A DNA stretch of 64,000 bases, from contig JAAONU010000013.1 of NCBI GenBank assembly GCA_012932295.1, positions 8,210,821-8,274,820 on the forward strand. Direction: 5' to 3'. Source of the stretch: Cyclina sinensis (lineage: Eukaryota > Mollusca > Bivalvia > Venerida > Veneridae). The translations under genes and the position numbers were made by a program. A model generated the notes under the pieces. It saw nothing but the letters and a program-made list of their open reading frames with translations, was not told the origin of the DNA and made no database searches. Positions 11,803 to 23,460 of the stretch are shown here, piece after piece; the stretch's first letter is position 1, and the number at the start of each line of letters is the position of its first letter.

Positions 11803-13699
11803 TATGCCCCCAATTGAAGATGAGTGGGTATATAGTTTTGCAAATGTTGGTTGGTCAGTCGGTAGACACTTTGGTTTCTGATCAATATCAAGAGAACCCT
11901 TGGACCCACCTTCCTCAGACTTGGTTTGTAGGTTGGTCATGACCAGTAAATGACCCTCATGGTTTTTCAGATCACCAGGTCAAAAGTGAAAGTCACAGTG
12001 ATCTTATATAGCAAAATGGTTTCCGATCAATAACTATAGAACGCTTGGTCCCAGGTTGTTCAATGTTAGTTTATAGGTTGGTCATGACCAGTAGATAACA
12101 TTATAGTTTTTCAGATCACCAGGTCAAAGGTCAAGGTCACAGTGACTTTGAAGAGCAAAACAGTTTCCGATCAATAACTATAGAACCCTTGGTCCCATGT
12201 TGTTCAAACTTAGTTAATAGGTTGGCCCTGACTAGTGGATGACTCAAATGTTTCTTACATCATCAGGTCAAAGGTCAAGGTCACGGTGACCTTCAAGGGC
12301 AAAACAGTTTCTGATCAATAACTATAGAACCTTTTGTCCAAGGTTGTTTAAACTTAGTATGTAGGTTGGTCATGACTGGTAGATGACCCCAGTGGCTTTT
12401 TACATCATCAGGTCAAAGGCCAAGGTCACAGTCACCTTGAATGGCAAAACGGTATTGTATCAATTGTGTCAATAACAGAAGAACCTTTGGTCCCAGGTTG
12501 TATAAACTTAGTATGTAGGTTTGTCATGACAAGTAGGTGGCCCTATAGTTTTTCAGATCGCCACGTCAAAGGTCAAGGCCACGGTCACAGTGATCTTGAA
12601 GAGCCAAGCAGTTTTCGATCAATAACTAAAGAACCCTTGGTTCCAGGTTGTTCAAACTTAGTTTGTTGGTTCCTCATGACTAGTAGATGACGCCTTTAGT
12701 TTTTCAGGTCAACAGATCAAAGGTCAAGGTCACAATGAGCTTGAAAAGCAAAACACTTTCTGATCAATAACTATAGAAGGCTTGGTCCCTGGTTGTTCAA
12801 TCTTAGTACGTAGGTTGTTAATGACTAGAAAATGACCCCAATAGTTTTTTTTCATCACCAGGTCAAAGGTTTAGGTCAGAGTGACCTTGAACAGCAAAAC
12901 GCTTTCCAATCAATAACTGTGAAACTCTTGATCGTATGTAGGTTGGGTAGGTTGGTCATGACAAGTAGATGACCCTATTAGTTTTTCAGGTTACCAGGTC
13001 AGAGGCCAAGGTCACAGTGACATTGAAAAGCAAAATGATTTCCAATTAATAACAATAGAATGCTTTGGCCCAGATTCCCCAATCTTGGTACATAGGTTGG
13101 CCATGACCATTAGATGAGCCCTATCGCTTTTCAGGATAAAAGTCAATGTCACAGTGACCTTGTGTTGCAAAATAGTGTCTGATCAATTACTGTAGAAGGC
13201 TTGCGCCAAGCTCCTCAAAACTTCATAGGTAGGTTGGTCATGACAATTAGATGACCCCTGTAGTTTTTAGTGTTATAAGGTCAAAGGTCAAGGTCACGGT
13301 AATCTTGAAGAGCAAAACAGTTTTTGCTGAATATATAGGAAATCCTTGGGCTCAGGTTTGTCAGACTAAGTATGTTGGTTTGTCATGATCAGTAGATAAC
13401 AACTATCGTTTTTCTGGTCATTGGGTCAAAGGTCACAGTGACCTTCAAAAGCAAAATGGTTTCCGATGAATAAGTTTAGAATGCATGGACCCGTGCTCCT
13501 CAAACTTTGTGTATAAGTTGTTCATGACTTGAAGATGAACCCTTTAGTATTTTAGGTCACCATGGTCAAAGTGTCCTTGAATAACAAAATGGTTTCCAAT
13601 CAATAACAATAGAACGCTTGGTCCCAGCTCCTCAAAACCTCATGGCTGCCTCTAGGGATAAGGCGCTAGGGGGGCATAAATGTTTTACAAACATCCCTT
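11803..13699. repeat. Tandem array B, about 145-bp unit, about 12 copies, packed with AGGTCA half-sites
   Basis: GGTTGGTCATGAC-like words recur near 11930, 12075, 12221, 12364, 12516, 12667, 12813, 12948, 13096, 13233, 13377 and 13517. Most units contain AGGTCAAAGGTCAAGGTCAC. Exact 15-bp palindromes of the form AGGTCA-N3-TGACCT lie at 12278-12292, 12873-12887 and 13430-13444. The array opens with TATGCCCCCAATTGAAGATG and closes with a G run and GCATAAAT, an inverted partner of the ATTTATGC-C-run at the far left of the insert, so arrays A and B may have arrived together inside the LINE. Confidence 0.75.
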
Positions 13700-15215
13700 G
13701 TTCCAATAGTGTTGTTTTTTATATTAACCTCAGCAGGTAGTTGTTTGTTATTATCTTCAAGAAACGTTTGACTCTGGAAGAAACAGTTAAATGCATTAGC
13801 TTTCTCATAGCCATTCTTAAAATAATTCGTTTCCATTACTAATAACTGAAGAACTTGGAGATTTGGTGAAATGGGTTTGATAAAGTTCTTTAAAATTTTC
13901 CAGTAGTCAGAAGATGAAAAATGTTTAGTCTTTAGTCATTTTGCCAGATTTTTGGTAAGTTTTGCTTTCGCAGTCCGAAATAAATTAATTGTCTCTAATT
14001 TGTTTGTAGATATTCTAGTGTTGTATAGAATCTGTCTTTTTAGCCCTGTTGTATGCCCTTCTACGTTTTTAACGGACTTTCCTATTTCATTATGCATCCA
14101 TGGCGGGTCTTTTTGGCGAACAGGTATAACTTTATTCGGAACTGAATGTTCAGAATAAGTTAAAAAATCTGTTTAGTGACGTTTGAAGCATGCATGTTAA
14201 TATCGTCATGGTATAGACAATTCCAACTGAAAGAAGAAACGTCCTGTCGAAATCTATTATAGTCTCCATTTTCTGATTGCCAAATTTTACGTTTGAATGA
14301 AGTCAGTTTGTATTTCCGAAAGTCTAAGCAACAATACATTGGACAATGATATCTTATCTCATGTTCTAAAAATGGTTTGCATAAACCAATAAAGCCAACA
14401 CGATTTGAAGAAGACGTCAGCAATAGATGAATTAAAGAATTTGAATGTTCAGTAAAATAGGTAGGTTCATTAATAATCTTTTGTGAATCTGTGATGTAAG
14501 TATATCCTATCAATTTTACTAGCGGGACTAGTTTACAGCATATCAAAGTTAAAATCGCCTGTTATTACAGTATCATTAATATTTGTATCCTTGGCAAGAT
14601 CGATGGAAATCTCAATACTTTCATTTACAAGGGGCGATGCATTTTGCGGACGGTAAAACGCACCTAAAAGAATCTTTAATAATCTTCAGTTTTAGTTCAG
14701 TCGCCTTACTGCAGGTATGTGACCCTTTTTTATATATATAAGGATACCACCATGAAGATCATTTAACCTATCATTTCGAAATGGATACAATAGTTTTTAA
14801 AAACTAAGTCATCAGTCTCTATTTCTGGATGTCGCCATGTTTCCGTAAATACCAGAATATCGAATTGATTCAGTTCTGCAAATAAAATGTCTTTCTTACG
14901 ATAAAAACTTTGCACATTATAGTGTACAAATGAAAGGCCATTACTGATAAGTTGTGATATGTCTTCTGAAAATTCGTCAGGGAATGACTCTGTCGACGCG
15001 ATGGTGCTTGGACATGGATTGGGGTGGATATCTTCACAGTGAAGTAAAATTATGGAAAGAAAACAAAACAATTCGAAGTGTAAAAATTTCTGGACCCCTT
15101 TTACATTAGTCTGAAGCACATACAATTGACCTACTCTTATCCTGTATAAGATTAAATCAATACCCATTAGGTACTCCAGTATTCATGACAAAATATGATA
15201 AAGAGCTTCTATCAG
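13700..15215 (-). pseudogene. Decayed LINE, endonuclease and linker part (5' half of the same element)
   Basis: On the minus strand, 15167-14763 encodes LLHCEDIHPNPCPS (the usual HPNPGP-like start), then GLSFVHYNVQSFYRKKDIL and DILVFTETW, the apurinic endonuclease core. 14546-14160 gives NSLIHLLLTSSSN and HCPMYCCLDFRKYK, the end of the endonuclease. 14158 to about 13700 gives DPPWMHNEIGKSVK and YWKILKNFIKPISPN, the linker before RT. The protein order resumes at 10960, so 10961-13699 is an insert. Frames are broken, so it is dead. Confidence 0.85.
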
Positions 15216-16590
15216 GGATGCGACCTTAATTTAAAACCTAAACACTGAGTGACAAAATAAAAATTGAACAATAATAACATCACACATTTTCATAGAAAAA
15301 TGTAAGAGGAAACGAAAACAGTGGAAGACTACCTCCATTGGAATTATACATTACTAGTGGGCAATAATCAACAAAATTTAGACAAACATCATGTAGTTCT
15401 CTCCATTAAAACGTTTGACGGTTCCTAGCCGACAATGTTAATGTGCATGAAACCATCCGTTGCTGGAGAACGGGAAGAGGAAAACGAATCTGTTCCAGTT
15501 TTTTATATTGACAGCGCAGAGATAAATGATGCATTCCTGGTTTGTAACCATTTCATATACAAAAGATTAAAAGTTTTAAAACGTATTACTAGTATTCAAC
15601 CATAGGCTTATTTTCACATCGTTATTTAAAAGGCAACAACAGCCTCGAGATAAAATAGAAAACAAAACCACTTTATACAGTTCAAAGTCTAGTAAACGCT
15701 TTAAAGAAATATGAGGCTTCTTTACAAAGTCCTCGTAAATTCGCTTACACAACGCCAGCGATAAAATGTGAATCGACTCCATACGGTTATATACTAGGGA
15801 TTTAAGAGGACGTTCCAACGTTCGGACCCGATACCAAACTTTCGAATGTATTTTGGCATTTGGATGTTCGAAATAAAACTGTATCTATTTTATTTTCATT
15901 AAAAAATGAAATCATAAAGTGTTGAAGAAGGAAGAAAGACGTTGTAAGTGGGTAAATTCTCACCTACTGTTGCTTTAACACCTCTGTTTGTGGCCTATGC
16001 TTTAAGCAAGTGTCACCTACAATGGGTATGACAAAAGGTATACATATGTCCGTATCAGAGTGTCAAGTTAGGGGTGAAACTTGGAGACAGAATAAATGTG
16101 TCATAGGAAGAAACTGGATACACGAAAGTGTCAGTCAGTTATTGGCACTAACCTCGATTTTACTTTATACTGGCCCGATTTTTAGTTGTTGTTTTTTTTT
16201 CTCTGTCTCGAAAATTATAACAGTTTACATACGTATCGCTAATAATCAGTTATAATGTAAATGATACTTGCCATATCTTGCTCTTGGTCTCAGTTTCGAT
16301 TTGTTTCCGACCTTCTAAATATAAATTTAAATCGAACGGGATTTACCCAAATAAGGATACTGGATACCGAGAAATACACCTTGTGCCAATTAATTGGAAA
16401 CATTCGGATCTTATCGAGTAAAAGATCTCGATTTCGGATTTTTTGCTGTTGTTTAGTTATAATTGGAATTGCATCGAATGTAATGAAATTTTAAAACAAG
16501 TAGCTTGAAAAAAATGTTTAACATTTTTTTTTATAAACATTTTTCCATTATCACGTAACATGCCAGCCGGCAGTGGTTATTCTACTAAAG
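15216..16590. other. No assignable gene
   Basis: AT-rich DNA upstream of the LINE 5' end. Short frames at 15576-15818 (-) and 16010-16494 (+) show no motifs or splice support. Confidence 0.45.
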
Positions 16591-16599
16591 GGGAAGTAA

Positions 16600-17290
16600 T
16601 CGCTACGTGCTCGGTATGAATAATTACCGGATCTAAGTTAGATCCGCGGATCTAAGATGTTAGATCCGCGGATCTAAGATTTTCTAAGGACAGAGTTTCG
16701 TACGAGCAGTTATTTGATAAAATCCAGATACTTATTGTACAAATTGAAGAATTATATAGAAATGTATGTTTCAACCAAATTTTGAATAAATGTCTTTTTT
16801 AGGGATTGAAAAGTTCATGAATTTCTGGCCGCGGATCTAAGATTTTAGATCCGCGGAGCACAGATTTTACTGCAAACATTTAGCTTTTTTTCAGAGCATT
16901 GAATTAATTAAATCCAGGTATTTATTGTTCAAATTAAAGAATTATATAGAAATGTATGTTTCAATCGAATTTTCAATAAATATCTCTTTTTGGAAATAAA
17001 TAATTCGCGAGATTCAGTCCGCGGATCTAAGATTTGTTATCTGCGGATCAAAGATTTTAATACGGACATCTTGCTTCTTAAGAACAGAAAATCAATTAAA
17101 TCCAGTAATTTATTGTATAAATGGAAGAATTATATTGAAATGTATCATTAAACCAAATTTTGAAGAAATAGCTTTTTATGGGACTAAAAAATCCATGGTC
17201 TTCCGTCCGCGGATCTAAGATTTTAGATCCACGGATCCAAGATTTTAGATCCATGGATCCAAAATTTTACTACGGACAAAATGATCCGAA
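16600..17290. repeat. Palindromic satellite, about 185-bp unit, about 4 copies
   Basis: CCGCGGATCTAAGAT recurs near 16675, 16830, 17020 and 17205, each time next to its own inverted partner (TTAGATCC...). The spacer between palindromes is also repeated (AATTATATAGAAATGTATGT, AATAAATxTCT). Each node is a near-perfect 28-bp palindrome with a 4-bp centre, best seen at 16829-16856. Confidence 0.75.
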
Positions 17291-17408
17291 CATTCGAATG
17301 CTAAAATGAACAAACTTTGCCATCCTTATTATAATTATACACAATGTTACGGTCTAGTGTACAGCTTCCAATAATTGTATAAATACAAGCTCTGATAACT
17401 GCGTCAGG

Positions 17409-17692
17409 GGAGGAACGGATGTGGTCCGGTGGTAACGCGCTGGACTTGTAAACCAGAGGTCCCGAGTTCGATCCTCCGCTCCTTCAGTAACATTACTTTG
17501 TCTTTTAACCGAGGTCCCATGTATCAGTGCTTTACAATGAACATGCAAAAGAACCGGGGCTGTCTCTGGAATGGGATGGTTTCTGTATCTTTCACTACCC
17601 TCAAAACAGAAAACAACTAATTTCTTCAGGGTGTGTAGGTCATATGGACAACCGGTACCGACGATAAATAAGCTCAGATAGATAGACAGATG
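17409..17692 (+). repeat. tRNA-derived SINE with tRNA-Thr(TGT)-like head
   Basis: A box TGGTCCGGTGGTAACGC, anticodon loop CTTGTAA (anticodon TGT) and B box GAGTTCGATCC give a tRNA-like head at about 17415-17487. Stem mismatches (acceptor 6 of 7, anticodon stem top A-A, T stem one mismatch) argue against a working tRNA. The body runs to a tail ending GATAAATAAGCTCAGATAGA. A related body and tail recur at about 54080-54235, supporting a dispersed family. Confidence 0.65.
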
Positions 17693-17697
17693 CTTAA

Positions 17698-17885
17698 GGG
17701 AATTGATTGTTTTGCTTAGTGGTTAGAGTGTTGTCGTGTCACGCTGGGGTTCGAATCCAGCTATGGGTTGTGTATTCTGAGATGCATTGCATCTTTTCTG
17801 TTACGGACTTTCATGTTCGTAAGATGACGGCTCGTCCGGAATTACCCCTCCTGGACTTAGTTGTTAAAATTAAATAATAAATAAT
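17698..17885 (+). repeat. Second tRNA-derived SINE
   Basis: A-box-like TTGCTTAGTGGTTAGAGTG, a perfect B box GGTTCGAATCC at about 17749, and an AT-rich tail (TTAAAATTAAATAATAAATA). The anticodon arm is degenerate. Confidence 0.6.
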
Positions 17886-18039
17886 CTTTCAAGATTTCTG
17901 TCAGACCTTCTGATCAATACTTTTAACTATATAAGATGATAAAGGACATTCAGATTAATTACACATTCATCACCATAAAGTAAAAAAAAAACAAGGCAGT
18001 CTGAAGGACAGCTAGATCCCCTTCCGCATCGGACATGAA

Positions 18040-18885
18040 TGTGTACTTCTTGACCTTTAACCAACCATGACCTTGATGTTCTACCATGCATATTATAAGC
18101 ACAGTCTCATGATAGTAATTATTTGTGCCAAGTTATTTAAAATCTTCCATAAAGTCAAAAAGTTATGGAGAACATTTAACCTTGACCTTGGGGGTAGCAA
18201 CCTGGATGTTGGGTTCAGCACATCGTGTCAAAGTGGTGATCATTTGTGCAAAGTAATTAAAAAAACTTTTCGTAAGCCAAGTTAGTAAGTTATAGAGCAG
18301 ACGTGAAATGTGGATATTTGACCTTTAACTGTGACCTTGACCTTGATTGTAGCAACCCAATTATTGCGCTCTGCACATCGTCTCATAATGGTGATCACTT
18401 GTGCCAAGTAATTTCAAAAATTTGTCAGCGTTTTAAAAGTTATGGGCGGACACGAAATGTAGACTTTTAACACTTCACCTTTAAGTGTGATTTTGACCTT
18501 GGGGATAGCAACACAGTTATTGCACTCTGCACATTGTCTCATAATTGTGAACACCTGTGCCAAGTTATTTAAAAAAATTTCAGCGTTTTGAAAGTTATGG
18601 AGCGGACACGAAATGTAAACTTTTAACACTTGACCTTTAAGTGTGACCTTGACCTTGGGGGTGGCAACCCAATTATTGTACTCTGCGCATCGTCTCATAA
18701 TGGTGATCACTTGTGCCAAGTTATTTTTAAAGATTTTTAGCGGTTTTAAAGTTATGGAGCGGACTCGAAATGTAGACTTTCTAACACTTGACCTTTAAGT
18801 GTAACTTTGACCTTGGGGGTAGCAACCCAATAATTGTGCTTTGCACATCGTCTTATAATGGTGATCACTTGTATTCTTTTACCAC
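18040..18885. repeat. Tandem array, about 155-bp unit, about 5 copies, AGGTCA-rich
   Basis: CACTTGTGCCAAGTTATTT-like words recur near 18122, 18240, 18397, 18551, 18707 and 18866. Units carry TTGACCTTTAAGTGTGACCT and TGACCTTGGGGGTAGCAACC, so on the complementary strand there are clusters of TCAAGGTCA and AGGTCA. The open minus-strand frame at 18414-18719 is an in-frame repeat translation, not a gene. Confidence 0.75.
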
Positions 18886-19056
18886 CTTTAAAGTACACAC
18901 CTAGCAAAACGACAATGTATGAAGGAAGTCAACGTGATGTGGCGAGAAAAAAACAGTTATAAAAATGAATATATACTTTCCGAAAGCATGTATGGCTATT
19001 TACAAATTACAAGATCATCCCTGTAAATGGTCCGCATATACTCCAGTGTGGGCGCA

Positions 19057-19270
19057 TTAACCCTTAACCTGCTGGAACCGAAAGTGATTAGCCTTTGCCA
19101 ACAGTATAGAGCCAGGCCTGCCTGCACATCCGTGCAGTCTGACCAGGCTCTATACTGTTGGTAGCTCCACTTTTGTATTTTGATATTAAAAATCCTTAAA
19201 CTTTGAATGGACTGCTCCAAATTCAAAGCTGGGCAAATCCATTACAAAATTTCAGCATGTTCAGGGTTAA
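19057..19270. mobile_element. TTAA-flanked MITE with a long internal hairpin
   Basis: The ends read TTAACCCTTAACCTGCTG and, inverted, TTAACCCTGAACATGCTG. TTAA borders both sides, as for piggyBac-type target duplications. Internally CCAACAGTATAGAGCC pairs perfectly with GGCTCTATACTGTTGG around the centre CTGCACATCCGTGCAG. About 214 bp, non-coding. A related, more decayed copy is at 40222-40437. Confidence 0.6.
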
Positions 19271-19807
19271 TTTATCAGTCTTAAAGTGGACGTGTCCCTC
19301 AATGTCTGATTTTGATTTGCTGTTCAAAAGACTAAAATGATAGATCGCGGTGTAGGACTTTCAAGAGTCCAATATTTATCATTTTCAGGGGAAAGTGTTT
19401 GTTGAATTATATACTTCCAAAACTGAAGCAGAATTTTAAACAAAGCAGAAAAAACTGATATAACGCATTTGTTAACTATATTATCATATAAATTTCATCA
19501 TGTGTTCCATCAAACTTTTAATTTATTTTTGTGACCGCCTTATGTTAAGAGAAATTACTACAGCTTGGGAAAGTACGCATAACCTGTTGAAAAAAACAGC
19601 AGTTAATACCAGCATAAACAAGACACATACATGTTTATTCTGTATAAAAGTGATTTTGCACAAGTGAATGGACTAAGCACCCATAGAATTGATTTTGCTA
19701 GTTCCAAAGTCCCTTAAAAAATCAGAAAAGTATTTTCAAAACTTATTATAAAGTTTATGTTTTTATTATTTAAGATCATTTTCATCAACATTGAAACTTA
19801 ATAAAGT

Positions 19808-22800
19808 TTAAATGAAGAGTTTATCTTTCTTACAAATAAACTTGGATTTTTCACTATCTTTTGTGCACCACCAGTCGTTCCATTGATCGCGCGGACTAGA
19901 ATTGCCTATGATGACACAATTCTGGTCTCTGCCATTATTATTGCCGTCAGGCTGGCCACTCCTCCAGTTTCTGTAAACATGTGATAAATGATATGAAAAT
20001 GATAACATATCCACTATTACAGTCAGAGAGCTAGAACATGTTGTTTAGCTTATATAATTGTCTGTGGTATGCGTATATGCACATCAGCTACATCTCTGAA
20101 CTTGACATTACGTTTATCAAACTTTGTAACAGCTTATTATGGAAACTCAGCTTTAACATATTGTTGGAACTGAATCAGCTAATCAGTTGATTTTTGAAAG
20201 TACACAGCATTTCAACGACCCGTTGTCCTAGCGGTCTAACTTTAGTTGTCTGGTGACATAGGTCATTTTAAACAGATGATAAGAAAGTAAATTGCGACTA
20301 CTTTTCTAAGCTCGGAAAAAAGGTTACTTGCAGCCTTACAGTCTGAAATATAAACTGAGAACCGCAATAAAACACTGTTTTTGGACTTACTCAAATTTTA
20401 AACAAGAGCAATGGGAATGACCTTTTCGAAGAAGTGAGTATTTTCAGGGTAAAAGGTCTTTGCTAAATGTTAGCTGCCAACTTCATAAAGTTCGAGTTGA
20501 AAAAACAAAATTTGTTGAAAGATAAGATTTATCATATGTTAAAAAATTATGAAAGTGAGTATGAACAATATTTTACTGTAGATATGTAGCTATTGGTGTA
20601 ATTGTTCCTGTTGATTTGAAATTTGAAAGCCATTTGGAATGTCTAAAAATATGAAAGATCAGATTGACTGGTTGGAAGCAGAGCAGCGAAAAATTACATC
20701 CCAAATGTTTTTTGTTTACCGAAACAACCTGAAACTTGAGTCATAAGAATCGTAACGAAAAGTAAAGATATTGAAGTTGTTTGTCCTGATGTGGCAGTTA
20801 ATCAGGGTACTATCCGGTATTCTGTTGCTAAGGTAACACAGATACCGATCAGCCCAGAGTGGTACCTAATATATACAGTAGCCTCGAAATAGGTCGGGAG
20901 AATGGAATTGGTGTATCAAATTATTTGACTACAAAACAACACTTTCTTCTAAAGGTTTTGAAGGTGAACAATAATGAATACAGGAGGTTTATTGAAAAAT
21001 AACAGACTAATGCTGATATGTTTATGTGTTTGAGGCGGAATACCCATACTTTGACTTATATTCTGCCAATATGTGTATGAATTTGAGTTTCAGCTTTCCA
21101 CAAATAGTTGATTCTACAGCATCAGTATCTTTTCCATTTTATGAAAACAGAGTCTGCTATACAGCGCATAGAAAATGAAATTATTAATACAGTATGTTTG
21201 AATGAAGTAAATGTATTTCTTTGTGGCTATTTTTATTTTAATGTGCAGTTAATTTCGTATCTTTTTATTATCTACAACTAAAACTCAATTTTGTTCACAG
21301 TTTCTTTTAATATAACCTTCTTGAAAGCTAAAGTTTAGGGGGCAAATTACAAAAATGGTATTTATTCTCAGTTTGATTAGAACAATTTAAACAAATCCTC
21401 TGTTCCTTAGTATTTTCGGCATGTCTCGACCTTTTTCGATTATCAGGGAATAAAAACACTCGTATAATTAACGCATTCACCAAAAGCCAGCACGCACACA
21501 GTTAGATTGTAGACGGTCAATATTCAGTTGAGTTTCATCCAGTACGCCAATATCTATGCAGTCAGGAGGAGCTGTACTATCACCTGCCTACCTGCTTTAG
21601 GTTTTATCTAATAATCTAATATTTTGCTAAGAAGCAGCATGTATTTATGAAAATTAAAACGAAAGTACAGTCACACGAGCATTCGTTACTTGAACGATTA
21701 AAATGATTATTCAAAACATAATTTGTGAGTAGACTTGCTGTAGTGATACTAAATAGTAAAATGTTTGCTAAAATGTGGACATAGGAAAAAGAAACACACT
21801 CTCACATCTACTATATATTTTTATTGCCGAAATTTATATATACATACGTGAAAGCTGTTTGTCTTCCAGTTCTGTCGGATATCCACACGCCTTCAGTTGC
21901 TTTGTCTGTAAGTCCTATCCAAACCTTATCTGACCAGGTATGTCCAATACTTTCAACATATTTCACCAAAAAGTCATTTTCGGTATGACTTTCTATATCT
22001 GCGACGTGTGCGTTAAGTGTTGTGCAATAGTCTCGTGCAGAGACATATGTTCGTTTTTCTGCAACGTACTTGTAACAAAATGATCTGAATTCAGTCCATC
22101 CCGGAGGACAAAAACTCTTCTTTATCTCCAGTACTTCTTTTTGTAACGTTTTAACATCTGAATTCAACTTTGTTTCTAATTTTGTGACCAGAGAGGTCAT
22201 GTTGTGTTCTAGGTCATACAGATATCTACCAATTCTACCAATAAGAAATACAGACACTTTCGCTGTACTTTCAATGAAAACGTCTTTTAGAGCACTCGAG
22301 AAATTGTCAATTTTTAGTGACTGCATCTGTAGCATATCGTTTATTTCCCTTTTATACCTAGATAAATCGATTTCGATATCAGATTGACGTACTCGCATTT
22401 CATGTTCAAAGTCTGTTGTTTTGCTTCTGAGCCACTCGCTTTCATTGTCAAATCGAGCCCTAGCCTCTTCCATGTAGATAAGAATTTCAATATTGGAATT
22501 ATTTATACATTTCCTCAATTCATTTTTATTCTCCTCTAATGTGTCTCTGATCATTTGCTTCTCTTCGGAGAAGCGCAGGTCAATTTCTGTTTTGTACAAA
22601 GTCATTTCACTTTTCCCATCATTTAAACTGTTGTGCATTTCATTTTCATACTTATCTAGTTTGCTTCTCAGCAGTTTCTTTTCCTCGGAAAAACGTCCGT
22701 CAATTTCAGCAATGTAATCGTTAATTCTAATTTTGCTGTTTTTAAAACTTTCAAACATTTCAATTTCATGTTTCTCAATTTTTGTTCGTAGCCAATCTTT

Positions 22801-23460
22801 TTCTTTCGAAAGTCGAGAATCAGTTTCGTTTTTATATTTTTTTACTTCACTTTTCAACCATTCCTTTTCATCAGAAAATTTAGTGTCAATTTCTGTCATG
22901 TATGAGTCCATTTCATTTTTGTTCTCATTAAAGCTTGCACGCATTTCATTTTCATAAAGATCCATTTTGTATCTCAGCCATTCTGTTTCATTCGAAAATT
23001 TAGTGTCAATTTCTGTCTTGTAGTCGTTTATTTCACTTTTGCTTTCATCAATGCTTTTCTGCATTTGATTTTCATACTTTGTTAGTCGAGCTCTTATCCA
23101 TTTCTTTTCATCATCAAGTCCACGAGCAAATACAGTGTTACTTATTTGTAAAATCTCATCAAGTTTTGCCGACTGTTTTTGACTTTTTTTAGTCTTTCTA
23201 ATGGTTTCTTGGCTACCTTCTGATGGACAAATTTCTTCAAGAAATGTAACAGAGTTGTTGATTGATGCAACGTCTTGACCTAGAACAGCAACGTCTGTTT
23301 TTATCATTTCATTCTCTGTGTTGAGACGCATTTCCAAAGTTGTTATTCTACTTTCAAATACGTTCATTCGTTTCTTTAGAGAAACACTTCCTCTGATATT
23401 TGAGACACCAAATACTCCCACCAACACGACAAAAGTCTGAACAAATTTGACAGTTTCCAT
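19808..23460 (-). CDS. Secreted coiled-coil C-type lectin, paralog A (591 aa, two exons)
   Basis: Exons 23460-21848 and 19970-19808 (minus). Donor CAC/GTATGT and acceptor TTTACAG join in phase (1776 nt with stop) and restore TAFTNWRSGQPDG. Residues 1-24 are a signal peptide (METVKFVQTFVVLVGVFGVS). About 110-330 hold 40-residue repeats (S-x-E-x-E-W-L-R-x-K ... EIDTKF), acidic/basic alternating and strongly coiled-coil. The C-type lectin domain, 451-587, opens with CPPGW and keeps WIGL, the six cysteines of the long form, QPD (usually galactose-type) and WND (Ca2+ site). Likely an oligomeric secreted pattern-recognition or adhesion lectin (inference). The paralog at 42888-46376 differs mainly by lacking about 120 stalk residues and in its second exon. 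The start is the only Met fitting the signal peptide. Confidence 0.9.
19971..21847 (-). other. Intron of lectin A
   Basis: 1,877 bp, GT...AG on the minus strand. No coding motifs seen. Its part nearest exon 2 aligns to the lectin B intron with many mismatches. Confidence 0.75.

Noticed and set aside
17415..17487. Functional tRNA-Thr gene
   Set aside because: Stem mismatches, and the sequence continues into a repeat body found elsewhere; best read as a SINE head.
18414..18719. 101-codon minus-strand frame with two internal protein repeats
   Set aside because: It is the translation of the 155-bp tandem array; the repeated peptide follows directly from repeated DNA.
22184..22957. Ser/Phe-rich plus-strand frames opposite lectin A (and 45463-45873, 46117-46356 opposite lectin B)
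   Set aside because: Antisense shadows of the acidic/basic coiled-coil repeats.
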